Assembly (NCBI GenBank): GCA_014529385.2
Contig: CM043956.1
Coordinates: forward strand, 60,461,120-60,521,119
DNA length: 60,000 bases
Direction: 5' to 3'
DNA from: Adiantum capillus-veneris
Lineage: Eukaryota; Streptophyta; Polypodiopsida; Polypodiales; Pteridaceae
The notes beneath the pieces were generated by a model. That model was not told the DNA's origin, made no database searches, and worked only from the letters and a program-made list of their open reading frames with translations. Positions 51,712-60,000 of the stretch are shown here, piece by piece (the first letter of the stretch is position 1; each line of letters begins with the position of its first letter). Made by a program: the position numbers and the translations under genes.

Positions 51712-52057
51712 GGCGGGGAATGCCACGTGGCAGCAGGTACGGATTTCCGAGATTTGCGGCGCAAAACACGGAAAGCTGAAAAAAAGCTTAGGCGACGCAA
51801 TCCAGGCTTTTGGGGCTTTTTCTTTAAGCTACGCTTCGAGAGAAAGAGAGAAAAAGAGAGAACTTGCTTTACTGATTCTCATTGAGAGAGAGAGAGAATT
51901 TGCTTTTGCTTTCAAGCTTTTGGGGCTCTGCTTTTGGGCATCCCTTGTAACCTTTAAATTAGTGGTGAGGGCCTCACTTCTCAGAGCATCTAGACGCAAA
52001 GTCTAAGAGTGAAACCCGAACTACTCTCTTGTACTTTGACTGATTAATACAAAAAGA

Positions 52058-52091
52058 AATACCGAAAGGGGCGCCAGTCTTTGGGGCCAAT
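52058..52091 (+). promoter_or_regulatory. Conserved LTR core (best copy)
   Basis: AAATACCGAAAGGGGCGCC followed by AGTCTTTGGGGCCAA. Equivalent copies: 3051-3084, 33271-33304, 47232-47266, 49670-49703, 50850-50884 and 58360-58393 on plus; 38507-38541, 41740-41773 and 44650-44684 on minus; a damaged one at about 45271-45300. It usually follows an AT-rich patch (AATAAA or TTAATACAAAAAG), so it may mark the transcription start or poly(A) region. Confidence 0.75.
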
Positions 52092-52213
52092 ATCTCTAGG
52101 CACGGAACTCCGCCGGGCCAGTGCAAATCTATTGTGATCTGTGAATTGTTTGAAGTGGTTATTTGGTGCTGTCGCGATTGATTCTTGACTTGGAGTGTCC
52201 AAGTCTGTTACAG

Positions 52214-52225
52214 TGGTATCAGAGC
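52214..52225 (+). promoter_or_regulatory. A2 primer binding site (initiator tRNA-Met)
   Basis: TGGTATCAGAGC one base after the LTR end, an exact match to the common plant site. Confidence 0.92.
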
Positions 52226-52281
52226 ACGGCCGATTTCTCTTCTACGGGAAATCCGATCCTCCATTTTTTTTCCGCGGCACT

Positions 52282-54096
52282 ATGGCTTCACGCAAGGATG
52301 AGTCGACTCCCTCTGCATCTGGAGATGCGGGCAAGGATCACAATGAAGATTCAGACAGAGAGTATGGCCCGCCTCGGCCTACTCAGGCGGAGCAAAGAGA
52401 GATGAAGCATCGTCAATTGATCGGCGATGCAACAAAGATGATGCTCAGTTTTGCGAAGGATCCGAAATTGGCAAAATATATGAGCGAGACTTCTTTTCAG
52501 GAAGTGCATGCTCATTGGTAGAAAACCACTACACCGCTGAAATCCGCTCTCAAGAAACCTTTTGATCACAAACAGTATTCAGAGAACGAATTACAAGAGG
52601 TGGTTGATGCATGGATTGCTCAGCTTTTTGACGCGTAAAAGAAAGCCAAAAAGCAGAAGAAAAGCACTGAATTCCCGGGATGTTTGGGTCGTCAGTCGAC
52701 TTTTGACAAGGCAAAGAAACAGAAGAAGCGTGTTCGATTTGAAGGAGTACCTTGTTCTTCTTCTTCCAATTCTTCTAGTTCTTCAGATTCGAGTGAAGAA
52801 GACAGAAAAGGTAAAAAGCGAAGCAAGAAACAAAGCTTCGGAAAGGGCAAGAAAAAGGCAAAGAAGGCTAAATCTCGCCCAGAGGCTGACAGTTCTACTG
52901 AGGACTCGTCTACAGACAGGTCAGATTCTGATGATGGAAACTTCTATGCGAACAAGAAGAATTTTTACAAAGCCAACCAGTATGACTTTCTCGAAGATAA
53001 AAGCAAGAAAGTCGGAGAGTTTAAGGAAGGTGGCTACTCGATCAAGTTTGATACTTTTTCAGGATACTCAGATGCTTCAAAGGCTTTGTCTTTTATACAG
53101 CAGTTTGACATTGCTTTCGCGGGAGGACACTACTCAGAGCACTCCAAGATTCGGAGAGCTACCCCTTACCTTAAGGAGAATGCTCGTACTTGGTGGTCCA
53201 CGCTTCTTTTAAACAAGACTGTGCCAGTTAAATGGCTGAAATTCAAAAAGCTTTTTATTTCTTCTTGGTTGCGCAAGAATATGAACGAGATATACGAGCT
53301 GCTTGGAACCATCTTCGGATGACAAAGAAAGATACAATCAATGCTTATTGTGAAAGATTCTGGAGCTCTTTTCTTCCCGCCTCTTCATTCAAGAAGATCA
53401 CCTTCAGAGAACAAATTGAGCGGTTCACCGTGGATCTACCTACAGAGATCCGAGATCACTGCTTGGGAGCAGAAGTCAGCTTCAATTCAGGAGTTGATGA
53501 GGCATGCGAAGCAGGGCTTTGCCATTCACTCTGGCAGTCTGACTTACCCCACAGATGAGAACATGACACAACGAGCCGAACAGACTTTTGGGAATAAAAG
53601 TAGAATGAAAAAGAGCAACCCAGAGAAAAAGGATGCACGACCCAAGCTTACTCCTCAGGAGCGAGCGCGATCCATCAAAGAGGGGAAGTGCTTTGGATGC
53701 GGGGAACAGGGGCACATCTCCGCGAAGTGCCCTAACAAGGCACAAAAAGAACAGAATGATAAGGACGACGATAGGCCTGAGAGTTCGAGAGCAGCTGAGG
53801 AACGTGGAAGAAAAGGCAAGATGAAAACAAGACTGGTTCTAGATTGTGTGGGTACCGATCCCGACACCATGTATGAGAGTACAAAATTTTGCCGAGCTTG
53901 GGGTAAAGTGAAAGATCAAGAGGCCCTGATTTTCTTTGATGGAGGAGCCAAGGCCAACTTCATTTCACCGGAATTGGCGGCGCGGCTCGAGATTACTCCC
54001 GATCGGATGGGACCACTTGCAGAGGTAGTTCTAGCGGCACCCGGCAAGGACGTAGCCATTACACTTGTCATTGGCAAACTTCGGTTGCATTGTTAG
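52282..54096 (+). pseudogene. A2 gag and protease
   Basis: ATG at 52282 (MASRKDESTPSASGDAG). The frame runs to 53322 with TAG at 52519-52521 and TAA at 52636-52638. Ser/Lys-rich stretch about 52760-52930. Capsid region GYSIKFDTFSGYSDASKALSFIQQFDIAFAGG to ARTWWSTLLLNK (about 53030-53215). A frameshift near 53290 moves to FREQIERFTVDLP, and another near 53460 to the frame ending at 54096. Zinc knuckle CFGCGEQGHISAKC (about 53691-53732). Protease ALIFFDGGAKANFISPELAARL (about 53923-53988), with DGG where D[ST]G is expected. The frame stops at TAG 54094-54096 and resumes with GHEDFFIMPLESCDVLLGIPWY. Confidence 0.88.
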
Positions 54097-54102
54097 GGGT
54101 AT

Positions 54103-55311
54103 TTGGGGCATGAGGACTTCTTCATAATGCCTTTGGAGAGTTGTGATGTTCTCTTAGGGATTCCCTGGTACCACAAGAACAGCACCGTGGTCGATTATCA
54201 GGCGAGAAAAGCGACTTTGACTACAGAAAAGGGTATAACAATTGTACTTGATATTAAACTGAAGGGCAAGTCTGTCCCTATTGTATCGGCTTCGGCCATT
54301 TCAAAATTAATGAAATCCAGTCTGTTTGTTTACTCGATCTTTATGAAAGAATTGAGTGATAAGGATAGGACAAATATGTCTAAACTTGATAAAGAACGCC
54401 AAGATTTTCTCCACTCGCGCGGATTGCTTCTTAGAGGGCCTACCAGGAGAGTTACCACCTGCTCGTCTTGAAGATATACCATTGATCTAATACCTGGAAG
54501 CACACCACCGAACCGGCCACCTTACCGTGTGAGCCGAGCACAGAATGAAGAGATTATGAACCAAGTGAAAGACCTCTTGGAAAAGGGTCTTGTCCAGCCT
54601 AGTACTTCACCGTATTGCTCCCCAGTGTTGTTGGTTTTGAAGAAAGACGGATCTTGGAGGATGTGTATCGATTATAGAGCTCTCAACAAAATCACCATCA
54701 AGAACAGATTTCCAATTCCTAGGATCGATGATATACTCGACAGGTTACAGGGATCCTCGTGCTTTAGAAGGATTGACTTGAAGAGTGGATATCATCAGAT
54801 CAGGATCGCGCTGGGAGACGTCTACAAGACAGCTTGTTGGACGACTTTTGGGTTATTGGAGTTTTTGGTGATACCTTTTGGCTTAACCAATGCTCCTGCG
54901 ACATTTAACCGGATGATGGATAGGATTTTTCGAGAGTACAGGCTATTTGTTGGCACTTTCTTCGACGACATCATTGTTTTCTCCAAGAATGAGGCAGAAC
55001 ACAGAGATCATCTGCTTCAGGTCTTTCAGGCATTACGAGATCACAAGTTAGTGATTAATGCAAAGAAAAGTGAATTTTTCCTACCAGAGATACACTTTTT
55101 TGGACACATTGTCTCGGCAGCTGGAGTGCAAATGGACCCGGCCAAGATAGAGACTATCCGCGATTGGCCCGACTTGAAGAATGTCCATGAAGTTAGAAGC
55201 TTCTTGGGACTGTGTTCGTACTACACCTTTGCATATCTTGACACAGAAAGGAGTCCCTTTCTCGTGGGGATCCACAGAGGTGACTGCCTTTCGGACCTTG
55301 AAAGAGAATGA
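54103..55311 (+). pseudogene. A2 reverse transcriptase
   Basis: After the protease C-terminus (CDVLLGIPWYHKNSTVVDY) and a damaged linker, the RT runs from about 54529: LLEKGLVQPSTSPYCSPVLLVLKKDGSWRMCIDYRALN, FRRIDLKSGYHQIRI (motif A), IPFGLTNAPATFNRMMD (motif B), FFDDIIVFSKN (motif C; Gypsy usual Y-x-DD, both Asp kept), EIHFFGHIVS, VRSFLGLCSYY. At about 55222 some 35-40 bp present in A1 (RRFIRKFAEVASP) are missing, which shifts the frame. The RT core itself is uninterrupted. Confidence 0.9.
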
Positions 55312-55720
55312 CTACGGGATCAGTTTTGACTTTGCCGGACTTGCAGAAGTCATTTGAAGTATATTGTGATGCTTGTGGTCGTAGTCTAGGTGCGGTCTTG
55401 ATGCAAGAAGGCCATGTCATTGCTTACGAGAGCCGATTGTTCTCTAGGCCGGAGATGATAGCACAGATATATGAGAAAGAGCCAAAAAGGCGGCATTACC
55501 TACTCGGAGCGGATTTTACTGTCTTTACAGACCATCAGAGTTTGCGCTACTTCTTGTGACAGAAGCAGCTTTCGGAAAAGCAGATGCGGTGGGCGAACAT
55601 CTTGTCACAGTTTTACTTTCAGATTGTCCATGTTTAGGGACAAAAGAGTGTGGTGGTAGATGCCTTGTCTCGGAAGCCGCTGGTTCTGGCTATTTCCATG
55701 ATACATCATAGGAGCTTCGA
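55308..55720 (+). pseudogene. A2 RNase H
   Basis: FEVYCDACGRSLGAVLMQEGHVIAYESRLFS, then LLGADFTVFTDHQSLRYFL, stop TGA at 55557-55559. The same frame goes on as QLSEKQMRWANILS, then after a second stop VVVDALSRKPL. A gap after YEKE (A1 has ELLAVIHALTQW there) removes several residues. It would degrade the RNA strand of the hybrid. Confidence 0.88.
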
Positions 55721-55849
55721 GGATATGGTCGATCAGTATGCCACAGATACAGATTTTGCAGATATTTTCACACGGATACGGGATGGGGAGACAATAGCTA
55801 GATACTCCCTTCGGGAAGGCTACTTGATGAAAAAGACTATTTTGTGCGT

Positions 55850-57125
55850 TACACAGCCGTTGAGGGGAAAGGTTATGACTGAATGTCACTGTCCACCTTT
55901 TACGGGTCACCGCGGCATTGCTACCACCATGAAGGGGCTAGAGAGATACTTCTTTTGGCCGAGACTCAAAAAGGATGTGGAAGAGTTTGTGCGCAGTTGC
56001 TTAGTATGCTAGAAAGTCAAGTTTGACAGGCATAAGACGCAGGGATTGTTACAGCCTTTACCCATACCCACCCGCCCCTGGGAAAGTATTGCGATGGATT
56101 TCATTTTTGATCTCCGGAGAACACAGAGTGGTCAGGATGGTATCTGGACTGTTATTGACAGATTAGCAAACAGACTCATTTCATTCCAGTGAAGAAAACA
56201 GTCAAGCCGGATCACTAGCGAGACTGTTTGTATGGCATGCCTGAGACGATTGTCTCCGACAGAGACCCCAGATTTACGAGTTTGTTTTGGAAGGCAATTT
56301 GGGAGAACATTGGCACGCGGTTGCAGTTCTCGTCATCGTTCTACCTGCAGACTGAAAAGGCAATTTGAGATTGCAAATTCAGTGGTTCTAGATTTGTTGA
56401 AGTCTTATATCTCTGATCAAAAGACTCAATGGGAGAAGTACTTACCTTTGGTAGAATTTGCCTACAATAACACGATACACTCTTCGACGGGGAAGGCGCC
56501 ATTTGAGATTGTTGAAGGTGCTGCGGGGGTTTCACCCTTCCTAAGCACGAAAGATAAGATCTTTGAAGCGGATGAATATACGTGAGATTTGGATACGGCT
56601 TTTGCCAAGGTTCGCGAGACTTTGCAGAAGTCTCAAGAACGACAGAAAAAGGCAGCGGATCTCCATCGTCGCGACATGAAATTGAAGGAGGATGATTGGG
56701 TGCTCTTACGTTTTGAGAAGGCACGCCTACGAAAGAAAAAGGGAAAGGAGAGGCTTTTTCCAAAGCTTAGTATGCGATACTACAAACCTTTCCAGATCAC
56801 TTAAAAGATAAATGATGTCTCCTTCAGATTGAAACTACCAGATACTTGGAGGATTCACAATGCATTTCATGCGAGTCTCTTGAAACCTTTTAATGGTGAT
56901 GTGCCTGATGATGGGGAGCTTGATGAGCAACCCGAAGTTAAAAAAACGAGGAGATCCTTGTTCCTGAACAGATTTTGGCACATAAGGATACGAAGACTAA
57001 AGGTAAAGTTTGAAGGCGGTTCTTGGTTCTATCCTGCATTGGATGCGAAGTGGATGGAGGAGGAGGACCTAGCAGATACTCCTCAGATTGTGAAACTTTA
57101 CCTTGATGCTTTTGGTTTAGCATAG
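55850..57125 (+). pseudogene. A2 integrase with chromodomain-like C-terminus
   Basis: Zinc-binding region CHCPPFTGHRGIATTMKGLERYFFWPRLKKDVEEFVRSCLVC (55885-56010), stop TAG at 56010-56012, then [13 protein letters not shown] (catalytic D region), a deletion near 56210, and the core end EFAYNNTIHSSTGKAPFEIV. From about 56670: KEDDWVLLRFEKARLRKKKGKERLFPKLSMRYY (GPY/F-like module) and NAFHASLLKPF. The end FEGGSWFYPALDAKWMEEEDLADTPQIVKLYLDAFG fits the W-x-E-x2-L part of a chromodomain, which in chromoviruses guides integration to heterochromatin. The chromodomain call is an inference from a short, diverged segment. Confidence 0.85.
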
Positions 57126-57873
57126 TCTACTCCAAATGGAACCCAGAATTCAGCTTGGCCGGAGATTTGGTACAGTGGGATGCAGAAGAGGGGAGTTGCT
57201 CCGCTCATTTGTCAATAGATGCCTTGATCTAGATACTAGAGTCACTAATGTCTCTTTGAGCTTCAGGGATACTGAAAGCTGACAGTATTCTGCTGTATGA
57301 CTTTATGAAATGGAATTCCTAATTATGATACTGATTTGTTCTTGACTTCTCTATAGTGCAGGAACTGATAGACAAAATGACTGTAGCATTTTGGTCTGAT
57401 TGATCTCGAATATACATGGTTGCAATAGGGGTTAGTCAATCGGACATCGATGAGGTCCCGATTAGACCTGGATGTGATTGCTAACTACATTGCCGATAAA
57501 TCATGGTCTAAGATCTAAATGAATGTTGAATGTCATGTGATGTCTTGTGATGTCTAGTGATGTCTTGTGATGTCGTGTGATGTGACAGTTGATTTGGTAC
57601 ATGTGCTAGATGTGTGTTCCTAGTATGTAGGTACTAACAGTCATTGTCTGCTAAGACGGTTTATGGCTTTTGTCGGTTTTGCAGGCGTAATCGCGGTCGA
57701 TTACAATGCTTTCAAGAGAGGGGTATGTCACAAAGTGCTAGATGGTACATGTGCTAGATGTGTGTTCCTAGTACGTAGGTACTAACAGTCAGTGTCTGCT
57801 AAGACGGTTTATGGCTTTTGTCGGTTTTGCAGGCGTAATCGTGGTCGATTACAATGCTTTCAAGAGGGGGGTA
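57126..57873 (+). other. A2 3' non-coding region with duplicated polypurine tract
   Basis: No gene. About 57603-57750 and 57751-57873 are tandem copies with a 148-bp period (GTGCTAGATGTGTGTTCCTAGTA ... TTTCAAGAG). The first copy ends AAGAGAGGGGTATGTCACAAAGTG, i.e. a polypurine tract plus the first LTR bases; the second ends in the functional AAGAGGGGGGTA before the real LTR. (TGATGTC)n-like repeats lie at about 57536-57580. Confidence 0.85.
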
Positions 57874-58515
57874 TGTCACAAAGTGATGACGTGGCTACCG
57901 GCAGCAAAAACCCTAATTTTTGCCAGAAAACCCTGATTTCCTAGAAACCCTAAAATCTGTCAGATTTCGGAAACCCTAATTTCTGGAAACCCTAACCCTA
58001 ACTACTTACTGGAAATCCTAAATCAGGCGGGGAATGCCACGTGGCAGCAGGTACGGATTTCCAGGATTTCCGATGCAAAACACGGAAAGCTTAGGCAACG
58101 CAATCCAGGCTTTTGGGGCTTTTTCTTTAAGCTACGCTTTGAGAGAAAGAGAGAAAAAGAGAGAACTTGCTTTACTGACTCTCATAGAGAGAGAGAGAGA
58201 ATTTTCTTTTGCTTTCAAGCTTTTGGGGCTCTGCTTTTGGGCATCCCTTGTAACCTTTAAATTAGTGGTGAGGGCCTCACTTCTCAGAGCATCTGGACGC
58301 AAAGTCTAAGAGTGAAACCCGAACTACTCTCTTGTACTTTGACTGATTAATACAAAAAGAAATACCGAAAGGGGTGCTAGTCTTTGGGGCCAATATCTCT
58401 AGGCACGGAACTCCGCTGGGCCAATGCAAATCTATTGTGATCTGTGAATTGTTTGAAGTGGTTATTTGGTGCTGTCGCGATTGATTCTTGACTTGGAGTG
58501 TCCAAGTCTGTTACA
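57874..58515 (+). repeat. 3' LTR of A2
   Basis: 642 bp, TGTCACAAAGTGATG...GTCTGTTACA. Relative to the 5' LTR it has an extra CCCTAACCCTAACTACTTAC segment in the telobox cluster and scattered substitutions. The shared core is at 58360-58393. Confidence 0.92.

Positions 58516-60000
<1,485 letters not shown>

Larger units (their letters stand above)
51586..52212 (+). repeat. 5' LTR of A2
   Basis: 627 bp; TATCAC at the start is a mutated TGTCAC. Telobox-like motifs lie at 51618-51711, the shared LTR core at 52058-52091, and the LTR ends CCAAGTCTGTTACA. It is closely similar to the 3' LTR. Confidence 0.92.
51586..58515 (+). mobile_element. Ty3/Gypsy chromovirus-like element A2, structurally complete
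   Basis: 6930 bp: 5' LTR 51586-52212, primer site, gag, protease, RT, RNase H, integrase, chromodomain-like end, 3' non-coding region, polypurine tract, 3' LTR 57874-58515. Flanks GTGCG (51581-51585) and GGGCG (58516-58520) match at four of five bases. All domains are present in order but broken by stops and frameshifts. It is the best guide to the fragments A1 and A3. Confidence 0.93.

Noticed and set aside
57960-58000. Interstitial telomere array
   Set aside because: Only scattered AAACCCTAA motifs with other bases between them, inside an LTR; better described as a telobox cluster.

Overview
The window is transposable-element-dense nuclear DNA of a land plant. The reverse transcriptases, the TGGTATCAGAGC-type primer binding sites (initiator tRNA-Met) of its LTR elements, the chromodomain-like pol ends and the plant-style Copia, Gypsy and LINE proteins support this. 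A seed-free plant, perhaps a homosporous fern, is my inference from overall element style and cannot be proved here. No complete host gene is visible. One short candidate exon with a J-domain HPD motif lies near 29.8 kb.

Layout, left to right. 1-3166: 3' end of a Gypsy element (A1), sitting in a fragment of an L1-like LINE. 3815-4720: decayed Copia pol end. 5727-16134: a two-ORF LINE (LINE1, minus strand), split by an almost intact Copia element (8270-13759; 5-bp duplication GAGTG). 16465-22629: a gag-only LTR element (D) whose interior is packed with short hairpins. 22885-25058: a 5'-truncated second copy of the same LINE (LINE2), carrying a 759-bp hAT-like element. About 26.1-29.1 kb: a Penelope-like reverse transcriptase element bounded by (AC)n on both sides. 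29.2-31.9 kb: candidate host exons, then a minus-strand Gypsy integrase fragment.

32150-49875 is one Gypsy element (B; duplication CTTCC) inflated by nesting. Element A3 (36549-47586, duplication CAATA) sits in B. Element A4 (41625-45073) sits in the reverse transcriptase of A3. A second hAT-like element (43342-43792, 8-bp duplication) sits in A4. A LINE fragment lies in one A3 LTR, and a solo B-type LTR (45734-47570, duplication TCATC) in the other. A solo A-type LTR (50387-51005) and a structurally complete but mutated Gypsy element A2 (51586-58515) follow. The right end is non-coding and microsatellite-rich.

Themes worth attention: the hairpin-array element D; the Penelope-like element in microsatellite DNA; two GGAACG/CGTTCC-rich hAT-like elements; a core of about 34 bp kept in LTRs that have otherwise diverged; a telobox cluster in the A2 LTR; and LINE 3' ends that run into (TC)n. 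Nearly all coding regions are broken. The Copia polyprotein, with one premature stop and one in-frame deletion, is the youngest-looking.
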